Shown here piece by piece: positions 52,224 to 60,406 of a stretch of DNA of 64,000 bases. Positions within the stretch are counted from its first letter, which is position 1. Every line of letters begins with the position of its first letter. Origin of the DNA: Armatimonadota bacterium (GTDB lineage: Bacteria > Sysuimicrobiota > Sysuimicrobiia > Sysuimicrobiales > Humicultoraceae). The notes under the pieces were generated by a model. It did no database searches, was not told the DNA's origin, and saw only the letters and a program-made list of their open reading frames with translations. The DNA lies in contig JAVKHP010000001.1 in NCBI GenBank assembly GCA_031459855.1, positions 3,076,309 to 3,140,308 of the forward strand. Direction: 5' to 3'. The position numbers were made by a program, and so were the translations under genes.

Positions 52224-52946
52224 TCACGGGGCGGGCAGCACCACGAGCAGGCGGCCGCAGCCGTCGCAGGCGGCCAGGAGCGCAGGGTCGTCCTGGAGTC
52301 GGACGACGAGGCGCTCGGGCACGACGACGTGGCACCCCTCGCAGACCCCCGCGCGCACGAGCGCCACGGCGATCCCCCCCTTGGCCTGTCGAAGGCGCTC
52401 GTAGCGGCGGTACACCGCCTCGTCGATGCCCTCCAGGAGGGCGGCCCGCTGTGCCTCGAGCGCCGCCAAACGCGCATCCAGCGCAGCCACCGTTGCCCGG
52501 TACGCGTCCAGGCATGCCGCCAGCGCACGCTGTGACTCGAGGAGACGCTGTCGGGCAGCACGCTCTGCAGGCTCCAGACGCTCGAGGTCGCCCAGGAGGC
52601 TCAAGAGCTCGTCTTCACGGTGGGCTTGCTGCCGCGCGAGCTGCGCGACTTCCTCCTGCATCGCCGCCAGCTCCTTGGGATTCCGCACGCGGCCACTATA
52701 GAGATCGGCCTCCACCCGCGCGCGTTTGGCTTCCAGCGCGGCAATCGCCAGTTCCGCTTCCTTGGCCCGTCCGTGCACCTGACGAACACGCTCGGCGAGC
52801 TCGGCGACCTGCGCTTCCGCCGCCGCCACCTCGGCGCGTGCGGCAGCGCCGTCGTCGAGCGCGGCGCGCTGGGCTGCAAGCTGCGCGAGCGCCGAGTCGA
52901 CCTGCTGGAGTTGGTACAGCACGGCCCTGGCCACCGAAGACCCCAT
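52224..52946 (-). CDS. C4-type zinc-ribbon coiled-coil protein (DUF164 family)
   Basis: Function unproven; probably nucleic-acid or translation related. 240 aa. Residues about 8-180 form an extended Ala/Glu/Leu-rich coiled coil (LYQLQQVDSALAQLAAQRAA, VADLYSGRVRNPKELAAMQE-type hinge near 88), and the C-terminus is a zinc ribbon, CEGCHVVVP and CDGCGRLLV. This pattern, including the YSGRVRNPKEL element, is the zf-RING_7/DUF164 family, frequently next to RNase HI genes, as here (26-nt gap). ATG at 52946; the open frame further upstream is not conserved-looking. Confidence 0.88.
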   Translation of the reverse strand: MGSSVARAVLYQLQQVDSALAQLAAQRAALDDGAAARAEVAAAEAQVAELAERVRQVHGRAKEAELAIAALEAKRARVEADLYSGRVRNPKELAAMQEEVAQLARQQAHREDELLSLLGDLERLEPAERAARQRLLESQRALAACLDAYRATVAALDARLAALEAQRAALLEGIDEAVYRRYERLRQAKGGIAVALVRAGVCEGCHVVVPERLVVRLQDDPALLAACDGCGRLLVVLPAP

Positions 52947-53088
52947 CGTGACTTCGCGGTGGGAAGCGATCTCCCCTGGCAGCCGGCCCCAGTGGTGGTC
53001 GCCGAAGGCTGGGGAGGTGACTGCGCAGTGGTACGCCGTCTCCCGGCAGGGCGGACACGGCACCGGACTGCAGGTGTGGAAGGAATCG

Positions 53089-53781
53089 TTAGCGCCGGGC
53101 CTTGGCTTTCCCCCCGGGGCGCGCCGCCGACTTGCCGGCAGCCGGTGGCGTCGGCTTGCGTTCCTCCCTGGGTTCTTTGCCCGCTGGCGGCCTGGCCTCC
53201 GGACGGGCGACCACCCGCAGCGGCTGCGCCCCGCCGGGTTGCGGCTTCGGCGGAACACCCGGGCGCGCCCCGGGTGCGGCGGTCGCTGGGCGCGGCGGCG
53301 CGGGCGGCCGGACGGGAGCCGGCGGCCGGGTGCGGGCCACGGTCAGCGCGCGAGGTGCGGCTTTGACTTCTTCGAGCGGCGGCAGCGGCTTGATCCGCTT
53401 TCGTTTGGCCTCCCACCACTTGAGGTAGTCGCGCCCCAACCGCTCGAAGTAGTCGAAGGCGTCGGGCCAGTCCAGCTCCCGCCGCATCCCCTGGATGATA
53501 GGCTCCACTTTGGCCCAGGGAATCGGGAACAGCTCGTAGACCGCTTCGCGATCGACGGCGTCGTGCTCCACCAGGAACCCGAGGTTGTCGCAGAACACCG
53601 CCACCCGCAGCAGGTTGTTGAACCGGATACTTCCGGGAGGGCACTCGATGATGAACTGCTCGTAGTCCTTGAAGTCGAACTGGAAGACCACGTACTGCAT
53701 CGCCTCCAGGTTCTGGGGGGAGTCCGCCAGCTCCAGCAGGCGCAGCATCGTCTCCAGGTGCGGCTGAGCCAGTTTCTTCAC
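53089..53781 (-). CDS. Hypothetical protein with Pro/Arg-rich basic tail
   Basis: Not recognised. 230 aa in two parts: an acidic, helical, well-folded-looking N-terminal domain (about 1-140: HLETMLRLLELADSPQN, YVVFQFDFKDYEQFIIECPP, LRVAVFCDNLGFLVEHDAVD, DYLKWWEAKRKRIKPLPP) and a disordered tail (about 145-230) made of Pro, Ala, Arg, Lys and Gly. No signal peptide, membrane segment or metal motif. ATG at 53781 is supported by GAGGTGAC upstream. The basic tail suggests RNA or DNA binding. Codon use matches the core genome, and it is upstream of the zinc-ribbon gene with a 142-nt gap. Confidence 0.7.
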   Translation of the reverse strand: MKKLAQPHLETMLRLLELADSPQNLEAMQYVVFQFDFKDYEQFIIECPPGSIRFNNLLRVAVFCDNLGFLVEHDAVDREAVYELFPIPWAKVEPIIQGMRRELDWPDAFDYFERLGRDYLKWWEAKRKRIKPLPPLEEVKAAPRALTVARTRPPAPVRPPAPPRPATAAPGARPGVPPKPQPGGAQPLRVVARPEARPPAGKEPREERKPTPPAAGKSAARPGGKAKARR

Positions 53782-54203
53782 CGGGCGTCACCTCAGGTTG
53801 ACCGCCATCGTGGTCCGGCAGGCTCGGGATCTCACCTCCAGCCGGGGCATGTCGGCAACGGATTCGCCAAAATTCGATGTTTTCCCTGCGAAACATCGTC
53901 CGCAAGGTCCGACACTATGGAATTTGCGCCTGGAAACACTCGGGGACCAGCGAGCCGCCTCAGTCGGAGCGTCTGGCACCCAAGATACAGATAAAATAAA
54001 TAATACACTACTTAGTGCCAATTTTGGTGGTCTGACCGCCGTACGGGGTCTACAAGCACTTGTCTGCCGAGAGCGCCGGTGGTGAACTGCCAGTGTATCT
54101 ACAGGATATCAACACCGCCGCCGGTGGCGTCGGGCCGATGGTAGGCTGAGTCCCGGCAAGCACCGTATCCTTTGGGCCACGGCCGCCGGCGCCGTCGGGA
54201 CGA
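53782..54203. other. Intergenic region with AT-rich segment and repeated promoter-like modules
   Basis: Holds a short AT-rich stretch (ATAAAATAAATAATACAC around 53990-54010) with CACTAC-TTAGTG, and copies of CGCCGGTGG-n-GCC-TGGTA type modules at 54074 and 54118 ahead of the tRNA-Val promoter copy at 54184. The last two align over about 37 bp and are 65 bp apart (TGG-TAGGCT at 54139-54147; TGG-TATACT at 54204-54212). Confidence 0.5.
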
Positions 54204-54212
54204 TGGTATACT
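54204..54212 (+). promoter_or_regulatory. tRNA-Val extended -10 promoter
   Basis: TGG then TATACT (54207-54212). Transcription would start at about 54218-54219, at the mature 5' G of the tRNA, leaving essentially no leader for RNase P to remove. Confidence 0.5.
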
Positions 54213-54217
54213 GGGGC

Positions 54218-54293
54218 GGGCGAGTAGCTCAGCGGTACGAGCGCCTCCCTTACACGGAGGAGGTCGGGGGTTCGAGACCCTCCTCGCCCACCA
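54218..54293 (+). tRNA. tRNA-Val (anticodon TAC)
   Basis: 76 nt with encoded CCA. Acceptor GGGCGAG pairs with CTCGCCC; D-arm GCTC/GAGC; anticodon stem CCTCC/GGAGG with loop CTTACAC, giving anticodon TAC (Val); T-arm GGGGG-TTCGAGA-CCCTC. Stands alone between a hypothetical gene and the solute-binding-protein gene. Confidence 0.95.
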
Positions 54294-54331
54294 GGCAGCC
54301 ATCGGGGCGAGAGACCGCACGCAGGGCCCCG

Positions 54332-54510
54332 TGGCATGATCCCGCGGGATCTGCATCGGTCACCGGCGTGGTTGCAGTGAGAGAACCATTCCCAAGCCAG
54401 GTGCTACAATCCATACGATTGCCACCGATCCCCGGCGTGGCGCCAGCGGGCGAGCCATGTCCGAGCCACGTGGTGGTATAATCCACCACGATTGCCATTG
54501 ACCCCGGAGG
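54332..54510 (+). repeat. Three tandem promoter-leader modules upstream of the solute-binding-protein gene
   Basis: Extended -10-like cores TGG-CATGAT (54332-54340), TGC-TACAAT (54402-54410) and TGG-TATAAT (54474-54482) lie 70 and 72 bp apart. Each is followed by a related leader (CC, then GATTGCCACCGATCCCCGG in copy 2 and GATTGCCATTGACCCCGG in copy 3; GGATCTGCATCGGTCACCGG in copy 1). The third copy has the best -10 and leads to GGAGG (54506-54510) and the ATG at 54516. Confidence 0.65.
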
Positions 54511-54515
54511 TGCCC

Positions 54516-56084
54516 ATGGTCCGTGTGCCGTGGTTGACCCGTCGCCTCGTTCCGCTCTTTCTGCTGCTGCTCCTCGCATGGGGGCCGCTGCTGCCGGGAC
54601 ACGCGCAGCAACCCAGGCGCGGAGGCGTGCTCCGTTTCGCGCTGGCCGGCGAGCCGCCAACGCTCGACCCGCATGCCACCACGGCGCTGATCGCCGCCTA
54701 CGTGATGCATCACGCCCTCGAACCGCTGTTCACCGTGAACAGCCGGCTGCAGCCGGTGCCGATGCTGGCCGAGCGCTACAGCGTCAGCCCTGACCGGCGA
54801 ACCTACACGATCACCCTGCGCCGGGGCGTGCCGTTCCACCACGGGCGCGAGATGACCGCCGACGACGTGGTGGCGTCGTTGACCCGCTGGGGGCGCGTCA
54901 GCCCGCGCGGCCGCGCCGTGTTCGCCAACGTGGAGACGATCCGCGCCAGCGATGCCGCCACGGTGACCATCCGGCTGCGGGAACCCAACGTCCTCCTCAT
55001 CACCGACCTGGCCTGGTGGGCGCAGCCCGCGGTCATCTACCCCAAGGAGATCCTGGACGAGGCCGGCACCGCCCCGCTGCGCCGGTTCATCGGCACGGGA
55101 CCCTTTCGTTTCGTGGAGTACGTCCCCGATCGGCACATTCGGTTCGAACGGTTCGACCGGTACGCGGCGCGGACGGACCGTCCCGACGGCATGGGGGGCC
55201 AGCGCATCGCGTACCTCGACGGGCTCCTGTTCACGCCCGTCCCGGATCCGGCGGTGCGCACGGCGCAGGTGATTCGCAACGAGGCCCATTTCGCCGAGAT
55301 CCTCAACCCTGACGAGTACGAGCGCCTGCGCCGGGAGCCCGGCATCGTCCCCGTCAAGGCGCCGCTGCCCAGCACGCTCGCCTTTGTGTTCAACAAGCGC
55401 TCCGGGCCGATGACGAACCCCAAGCTGCGGCAGGCCTTCGCCGCCGCGCTGGATGCGCCGGCCATCCTGCGCGCCACCTATGGGCATCCTGAGTTCTTCC
55501 GGTTGAACCCCAGCCTGCTGCCCAAGGAGCACTACATGTGGACCGACGCGGGCAAGGAGTTCTACAACCGGAACGACCTCGCCCTGGCGCGCCGGCTCCT
55601 CCAGGAAGCCGGCTACCGCGGCGAGCCGCTGCGGTGGCTCGTGATCTCCGACTTCTTCTGGGCGTACAACTCCGCCCCGGTGGCGAAGGCCCAGCTGGAG
55701 CGCGCGGGGTTCACCGTGGAGCTGATCGTGACCGACTGGCCCACCAACCAGACGCTCCGCAACCGCGCCGAGGGGTGGGACATCACGCCCGTGCACTTCC
55801 CGACGGTCGCCGATCCGACGATCCATCTGGCGTTGAGTCCGACGTACGTGGGCGGCTACGAGAGCCGGGAGCAAGCGGCGCTGGTGGCGCTGATGCGGCG
55901 CCATGCGGACCCCAAGGTGCGCATGGAGTTGTGGCGGCGCTCCCAGGCGCTGTTCTGGCGCGATCTACCTATGGTCATCATCGGCGAGGGGTTCTTCATG
56001 CACGGGCACCGGCCCGAGCTCAAGGGCTACAACGGCCTCCCCTCGCACTACTTCTGGAACACTTGGCTGGAACCGTCGCGGTAG
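54516..56084 (+). CDS. ABC transporter solute-binding protein, family 5 (peptide/nickel type)
   Basis: Extracytoplasmic binding protein for peptides, nickel or other solutes, 522 aa. Signal peptide LVPLFLLLLLAWGPLLPGHA (about 11-30), with no lipobox Cys. SBP_bac_5 landmarks: GGVLRFALAGEPPTLDPHAT (about 36-55), LAERYSVSPDRRTYTITLR and GVPFHHGREMTADDVVASL (about 85-125), GTGPFRFVEY (near 198), NPKLRQAFAAALD (near 305) and LARRLLQEAGYRGEP. ATG at 54516 follows GGAGG by 5 nt. No permease or ATPase genes are adjacent. Expression appears to be driven by tandem promoter modules. The next gene starts 9 nt after its stop. Confidence 0.88.
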   Translation: MVRVPWLTRRLVPLFLLLLLAWGPLLPGHAQQPRRGGVLRFALAGEPPTLDPHATTALIAAYVMHHALEPLFTVNSRLQPVPMLAERYSVSPDRRTYTITLRRGVPFHHGREMTADDVVASLTRWGRVSPRGRAVFANVETIRASDAATVTIRLREPNVLLITDLAWWAQPAVIYPKEILDEAGTAPLRRFIGTGPFRFVEYVPDRHIRFERFDRYAARTDRPDGMGGQRIAYLDGLLFTPVPDPAVRTAQVIRNEAHFAEILNPDEYERLRREPGIVPVKAPLPSTLAFVFNKRSGPMTNPKLRQAFAAALDAPAILRATYGHPEFFRLNPSLLPKEHYMWTDAGKEFYNRNDLALARRLLQEAGYRGEPLRWLVISDFFWAYNSAPVAKAQLERAGFTVELIVTDWPTNQTLRNRAEGWDITPVHFPTVADPTIHLALSPTYVGGYESREQAALVALMRRHADPKVRMELWRRSQALFWRDLPMVIIGEGFFMHGHRPELKGYNGLPSHYFWNTWLEPSR

Positions 56085-56093
56085 CCGCACGCC

Positions 56094-56969
56094 GTGGCCA
56101 CGGTGCGCGTGGGCTTCATCGGGCTGGGCGCCATGGGGCTGCCCATGGCCGAACGCCTGCTGCGGGCAGGGTTCCCCGTGGTGGCCGTCCGCCACCGCGA
56201 CCATCGCGGCCCCACCGCCCTGACGGCCGCCGGCGGGCGCGTCGTCGACACCCCGGCCGCCCTGGCGCCACTCGTCGACGTGGTCGTGACGATGCTGCCC
56301 TCGTCACGTGAGGTCGAGGCCGTCGTCACCGGCGAGGCCGGCCTCGAGCCGGACCTGCGGCCCGGGCAGGTGGTTTTGGATATGGGCACGAGTGACCCTG
56401 CCGCCACGCGAGCGCTCGCTGCGCGACTGGCGCCGCGCGGGGTGGACGTCGTCGACGCACCGGTGAGCGGCGGCGTCCGAGGCGCGGTGGACGGCACGTT
56501 GCTCATCATGGTCGGGGGCGCCCCGGCGGCCGTGGCGCGGGTCCGCCCGATCCTGGAGGCACTGGGCAGCCATCTCGTGCACGTGGGGCCCGTCGGCGCC
56601 GGCCACACCCTCAAGCTCGTCAACAACCACGTGGCCCTCACCACCATGGCGGTGTTGGCGGAGGCCATGGCGCTGGTCCGCGCTGCCGGCCTGTCGCCGA
56701 CAGACGCCCTCCAGGCGCTCCGGCACGGGTCGGCCGACAGCGCGATGCTGCGGGCACTGGCGCACCGGCTCCAGACGCGGCAGTTCGAGCCCGGGTTCAG
56801 GATCCGGCTGGCGCACAAGGACCTGACGCTGGTCCAGCGGCTGGCTGACGCTCTGGGCGTCTCCCTGCGCGTGGGGGCCAGCGCACGCCTGATCCTGGAG
56901 GAAGCACTGGCCCGAGGTCAGGGGGAGCGTGACATCGCGGCACTCGCCGCAGACCTCGACGTATCCTGA
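56094..56969 (+). CDS. 3-hydroxyisobutyrate dehydrogenase-family NAD(P) oxidoreductase
   Basis: Beta-hydroxyacid dehydrogenase, 291 aa. Rossmann motif VGFIGLGAMGLPMAERLL (6-23), the family substrate motif DAPVSGGVRGAVDGTL (near 121) and the catalytic Lys in GAGHTLKLVNNHV (near 171). The substrate could be 3-hydroxyisobutyrate, tartronate semialdehyde, 6-phosphogluconate-like or other short hydroxy acids. GTG start at 56094, 9 nt after the solute-binding protein, so the imported solute may be related to its substrate; that is inference. The C-terminal helical domain is complete. Confidence 0.88.
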   Translation: MATVRVGFIGLGAMGLPMAERLLRAGFPVVAVRHRDHRGPTALTAAGGRVVDTPAALAPLVDVVVTMLPSSREVEAVVTGEAGLEPDLRPGQVVLDMGTSDPAATRALAARLAPRGVDVVDAPVSGGVRGAVDGTLLIMVGGAPAAVARVRPILEALGSHLVHVGPVGAGHTLKLVNNHVALTTMAVLAEAMALVRAAGLSPTDALQALRHGSADSAMLRALAHRLQTRQFEPGFRIRLAHKDLTLVQRLADALGVSLRVGASARLILEEALARGQGERDIAALAADLDVS

Positions 56970-57060
56970 CGCCCATTCCGGCGGGAGCACGAGGCCTACG
57001 TGCCCGTGTCGGCTGCCCCCTGGTGGCTGGTCCGCCGGCGGTGACGGCGCAGGGGGGGCG

Positions 57061-58332
57061 CTATCCTGCCTCGCGGGCCTGGACCCCAGCCCGCACCACC
57101 CGGGCGCCCAGCGCCGTGAGTTTGTGCTCGAGGGCTTCGTAGCCGCGATCGAGGTTTTCGACCCGGGAGATCTCCGTCTCGCCCTCCGCCGCCAGCGCGG
57201 CGATCACCACCGCGGCACCGCCCCGGATGTCGGGCGCCTCTACGGGCGCGCCCGAGAGTCGCGTCGGGCCGGTCACGTGGACGTTCTCTCCCTCCACCCG
57301 GATGTCGGCGCCCATGCGGCGCAGTTCGTCGGTGTAGGCGAAGCGGGCTTCGAAGATCCGCTCCCGCACCGTCGAGGTGCCCCGGGCCTGGGTGAGCACC
57401 GCCACCATCTGGGGGTGGAGGTCGGTGGCGAACCCCGGGTAGGGCGCGGTGTCGACATCCACCGGCCGGAGCTCGTCGGAGCCGCGCACCCGCACGCCCT
57501 CGGCGGTGACCGCCACCTCGACCCCCGCCTCCTCCAGCTTGGTGAGCAGGGCGGTGACGTGTTCCGGGATCATCCCCTCGACGAGCACGTCGCCGCCGGT
57601 GGCCGCGCCCGCCAGCAGGTAGGTGCCGGCTTCCAGCCGATCGGGGATGATCGTGTAGGTGGCGCCGTGCAGCGCCTTGACCCCCTCGATGGTGATCGCG
57701 TGGGTGCCGGCGCCCTTGATCCGCGCCCCCATCAGGTTCAGGAAGACCGCGGTGTCGACGACCTCGGGTTCGCGCGCGGCGTTCTGCAGCACGGTAGTGC
57801 CGCGGGCGGTGCTGGCGGCCATCATGAGGTTGATCGTCGTCCCCACGCTGCTCCGCGGCACGTAGAACGCCGTCCCCTTGAGCCGCCGGGCCGTAGCCTT
57901 CATGTACCCATGCTCGGTGGTGACACGCGCGCCCAGGGCCGCGAAGCCCCGCATGTGGAAGTCCACCGGTCGCGCCCCAATGGAACACCCGCCCGGCAGC
58001 GGCACCTGGGCCCGCGCCAGCCGCCCCAGCAGCACGCCCGCCATGTAGAACGAGGCGCGCATGCTGCGACAGAGTTCGTAGGGCGCCACGTGGGTGGTCA
58101 ACGTGCGCGCGTCGATGGTGAGCCGGCCGCTGCGGAAGGTGATGCGCGCCCCCAGGGCTTCCAGGATCTCGATCAGCGTCAGGACGTCACGGCAGTAGGG
58201 CACGTTCTCGAGGGTGGAGACGTCGGCGGCCAGGGCGGCCGCCGCCAGCACGGCCAGCGAGCTGTTCTTGCCACCTGCGACCCGCACCGTCCCGCGCAGC
58301 CGGCGGCCGCCGGTGATCACCAGTTTGTCCAC
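57061..58332 (-). CDS. murA: UDP-N-acetylglucosamine 1-carboxyvinyltransferase
   Basis: First committed step of peptidoglycan synthesis (enolpyruvyl transfer to UDP-GlcNAc), 423 aa, cytoplasmic. Motifs: [15 protein letters not shown] (near 19; Lys22-Asn23 substrate pair), [18 protein letters not shown], the fosfomycin-reactive Cys in [14 protein letters not shown] (near 114), ASTARGTT and [15 protein letters not shown] (near 290). Cys instead of Asp predicts fosfomycin sensitivity. GTG at 58332. It is away from the dcw operon but 32 nt downstream of ireB/reoM, a family known to control MurA stability. Confidence 0.96.
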   Translation of the reverse strand: MDKLVITGGRRLRGTVRVAGGKNSSLAVLAAAALAADVSTLENVPYCRDVLTLIEILEALGARITFRSGRLTIDARTLTTHVAPYELCRSMRASFYMAGVLLGRLARAQVPLPGGCSIGARPVDFHMRGFAALGARVTTEHGYMKATARRLKGTAFYVPRSSVGTTINLMMAASTARGTTVLQNAAREPEVVDTAVFLNLMGARIKGAGTHAITIEGVKALHGATYTIIPDRLEAGTYLLAGAATGGDVLVEGMIPEHVTALLTKLEEAGVEVAVTAEGVRVRGSDELRPVDVDTAPYPGFATDLHPQMVAVLTQARGTSTVRERIFEARFAYTDELRRMGADIRVEGENVHVTGPTRLSGAPVEAPDIRGGAAVVIAALAAEGETEISRVENLDRGYEALEHKLTALGARVVRAGVQAREAG

Positions 58333-58364
58333 TCGATTCCCCCTGCCGCGCGTGACGGTGGCTG

Positions 58365-58634
58365 CTACGGTGTGGGCGCGCGCAACCGGTGATCCACGTA
58401 GGCCTGGACTAGCTCCTCCAGCAGGGCCAGCCGGTCGACCTGCCGGATCACCTTGCGCGCGTCGCCATGGCTCGTGATGTAGGTCGGATCGCCCGACAGG
58501 AGGTACCCGACGATCTGCTCGACCGGATTGTACCCGCGCTCCTCCAGCGCCCGGTAGACGTAGAGCAGGACCTCCTGGGTGTTGCGCCGCGTGACGCCGC
58601 CCCGAAAGACCCCGGTGCGCTCCCGCTCGTCCAC
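58365..58634 (-). CDS. IreB/ReoM family regulatory phosphoprotein (UPF0297)
   Basis: Small cytoplasmic regulator, 89 aa. In Enterococcus IreB affects cephalosporin resistance through the IreK kinase, and in Listeria ReoM protects MurA from ClpCP until phosphorylated by PrkA. The family block is unmistakable: [20 protein letters not shown] and [20 protein letters not shown] (about 25-64), then a short acidic helix. N-terminal Thr/Ser residues ([15 protein letters not shown]) occupy the place of the kinase target Thr. GTG at 58634 follows GGGAGG by 8 nt; a GTG 9 nt upstream is an alternative. It lies just upstream of murA and downstream of tRNA-Met. Confidence 0.92.
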   Translation of the reverse strand: MDERERTGVFRGGVTRRNTQEVLLYVYRALEERGYNPVEQIVGYLLSGDPTYITSHGDARKVIRQVDRLALLEELVQAYVDHRLRAPTP

Positions 58635-58699
58635 GTCGCTCACCTCCCGTACACCAGCCTCGGAGGCGCCCCGGATCCTTCGGGACGGCCACGCGCCAG

Positions 58700-58775
58700 T
58701 GGTGGGCCCGCCTGGCTTCGATCCAGGAACCTGCGCCTTATGAGGGCGCTGCTCTACCACTTGAGCTACGGGCCC
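58700..58775 (-). tRNA. tRNA-Met (anticodon CAT)
   Basis: 76 nt with encoded CCA (minus strand). Acceptor GGGCCCG/CGGGCCC; D-arm GCTC/GAGC; anticodon stem GCGCC/GGCGC with loop CTCATAA, so anticodon CAT; T-arm CCTGG-ATCGAAG-CCAGG. The A1-U72 or C-A mismatch of initiator tRNA is absent, so it is elongator Met, or Ile after lysidine modification. Probably transcribed with ireB and murA. Confidence 0.95.
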
Positions 58776-58783
58776 GCGGGACG

Positions 58784-58792
58784 ATTATAGCA
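58784..58792 (-). promoter_or_regulatory. tRNA-Met/ireB/murA promoter inside the truA stop
   Basis: Minus strand: TGC then TATAAT (58784-58789). The -10 contains the TAA stop of truA (ATG CTA TAA). Transcription would start 1-2 nt before the mature tRNA 5' end. Any -35 would be inside truA and is not obvious. Confidence 0.55.
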
Positions 58793-59594
58793 TCGCCCCA
58801 CCACGTCGTGACGCGCCGTCGGGCGGTACGCGACGCGCCCCCGCGCCGGGCGGCGCCGGCTGGTAGGACACCCCCAGCAGGTACAGCCCGCCGGGCGGTG
58901 CGGCCGGTGGTACGCGAGCTGGATCGCCTGCGGCCAGCAGCGTGCCCACGGCACCGGCCGGCAGCATGCCGCGCCCGACCTGCAGGAGGGTCGCGACGAT
59001 GCGCCGCACCATCTGCCGGAGAAACCGGTCGGCGACGACCGTGATCACCACGAACGTCCCCCGGCGGGTCACCGTGGCCTCGGTCAGGGTGCACTCGGTG
59101 GTCCTGGTGGTCGTGCCGGCGACGCGAAAGGCCGCGAAGTCGTGGCGGCCGACCAGCGCGGCGGCGGCCGCCTGCATGGCCTCCAGGTCGAGCGGCTCCG
59201 GCACGTGGTACGCGTAGCGTCGCAGCAGCGCCGAGGGGAGCGGCCGGGCCAGCACCAGGTAGCCGTAGGCGCGCCACCGGGCGTCGCGCCGGGCGTGGAA
59301 CCCTGGCGGTGCGTCGTCGACGGCGCGCACGACGACGTCGGGCGGAAGCAGGGCGTTCAGCCCGGCCCGGATGCGCTCGGTGGACAACCGGCTCGCGGTC
59401 ACCAGGTGGGCCACCTGGCCCAGGGCGTGGACGCCGGCGTCGGTGCGTCCGGCTCCCACGACCCGCGTCGGCGCGTTGAAGAGGCGGCTGGCCGCGCCCT
59501 CGAGCACGGCCTGCACCGTGGGCGCAGCAGGCTGTCGCTGCCAGCCGGCGTAGTTGGTGCCGTCGTACTCCACGACCAGGCGCAACGTGCGCAT
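58785..59594 (-). CDS. truA: tRNA pseudouridine(38-40) synthase
   Basis: Modifies uridines 38-40 of the tRNA anticodon stem-loop, 269 aa. N-terminal RLVVEYDGTNYAGWQRQ (5-21), the catalytic Asp in VGAGRTDAGVHALGQVAH (near 51), GLNALLPPDVVV, FHARRDARWRAYGYLV (near 108) and the C-terminal FLRQMVRRIVATLLQVG (near 195). The last 30 residues are a Gly/Arg/Pro-rich tail. ATG at 59594, 5 nt downstream of the ecfT stop. Its 3' end contains the tRNA-Met promoter. Confidence 0.96.
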   Translation of the reverse strand: MRTLRLVVEYDGTNYAGWQRQPAAPTVQAVLEGAASRLFNAPTRVVGAGRTDAGVHALGQVAHLVTASRLSTERIRAGLNALLPPDVVVRAVDDAPPGFHARRDARWRAYGYLVLARPLPSALLRRYAYHVPEPLDLEAMQAAAAALVGRHDFAAFRVAGTTTRTTECTLTEATVTRRGTFVVITVVADRFLRQMVRRIVATLLQVGRGMLPAGAVGTLLAAGDPARVPPAAPPGGLYLLGVSYQPAPPGAGARRVPPDGASRRGGAML

Positions 59595-59599
59595 GGGGC

Positions 59600-60406
59600 C
59601 TACCTGAAGCGCACCAACAGCACCGCCCCAGCGACCACCAGCGCGGCGGCCACGGCGTCGGCCGGGCGCCAGCGCAGTTCGCGCATACGCGTCCGCGGAG
59701 CCCCCGCCGTGTAACACCGCGCTTCCATGGCCAGCGCCAGTTCCTCCGAGCGGCGGAACGCGGAGTGCAGGAGCGGGACCACCACGGGCACCAGGGCCTG
59801 CGCGCGGCGTAGCAGCGGGCCCTGGCCGAACTCGGCGCCGCGGGCCATCTGCGCTTTGAGGATCCGCTCGGTCTCCTCCAGCAACGTGGGGACGAAGCGC
59901 AGGGCGATCGTGGTCATCATGGCCAGCTCGTGTCCGGGCACGCCGACCCGTCGCAGCGGACCTACCAGCCACGCGATGCCGTCGGCCAGCTCCACCGAGG
60001 ACGTGGTGAAGGTCAACAGGGACGCCAGCGCGACCACGAGCAGCAGGCGGCCGGCGGCCAGGGCGCCGGCGCGCAGGCCCTCGGCCGTAGCCACCAGCGG
60101 GCCCAGGGTGACCACCGGCGTCGCCTCCTCACCGCCGGTAAAGAACGCGTTGAGCACGACGGCCAGCGCCAGGAGCGCCGCCAGTGGCCGCAGCCCCCGT
60201 GTGGCGAAGCCCAGGGGGATCCGCCCCACCACCAGCAGCCCGCCCAGCGCCAGGGCCACCGCACCCAACGCCGCGAACGATCCTGTCAGGAACAGCGCCA
60301 CCGACATGACCCCCACGGCCAGGATCTTGGTGCGCGGGTCCAGCCGGTGGAGTGCGGAGTCCCCCGGCACGTACTGCCCCAGCGGCACCGCGCTACGGAT
60401 CTCCAC
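59600..60406 (-). CDS. ecfT: ECF transporter T component
   Basis: Transmembrane coupling subunit of a group II energy-coupling-factor vitamin/metal importer, 268 aa with five or six membrane segments. SALHRLDPRTKILAVGVMSV (about 18-37) and the two ATPase-contact motifs of the family are visible as AQMARGAEFGQG (near 196) and LALAMEARCYTAGAPRTR (near 228). GTG at 60406 is chosen because GGGAGGAG lies 6 nt upstream; an upstream GTG at 60427 lacks such a site. It overlaps ecfA2. No substrate-specific S component is in the window. Confidence 0.92.
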   Translation of the reverse strand: MEIRSAVPLGQYVPGDSALHRLDPRTKILAVGVMSVALFLTGSFAALGAVALALGGLLVVGRIPLGFATRGLRPLAALLALAVVLNAFFTGGEEATPVVTLGPLVATAEGLRAGALAAGRLLLVVALASLLTFTTSSVELADGIAWLVGPLRRVGVPGHELAMMTTIALRFVPTLLEETERILKAQMARGAEFGQGPLLRRAQALVPVVVPLLHSAFRRSEELALAMEARCYTAGAPRTRMRELRWRPADAVAAALVVAGAVLLVRFR

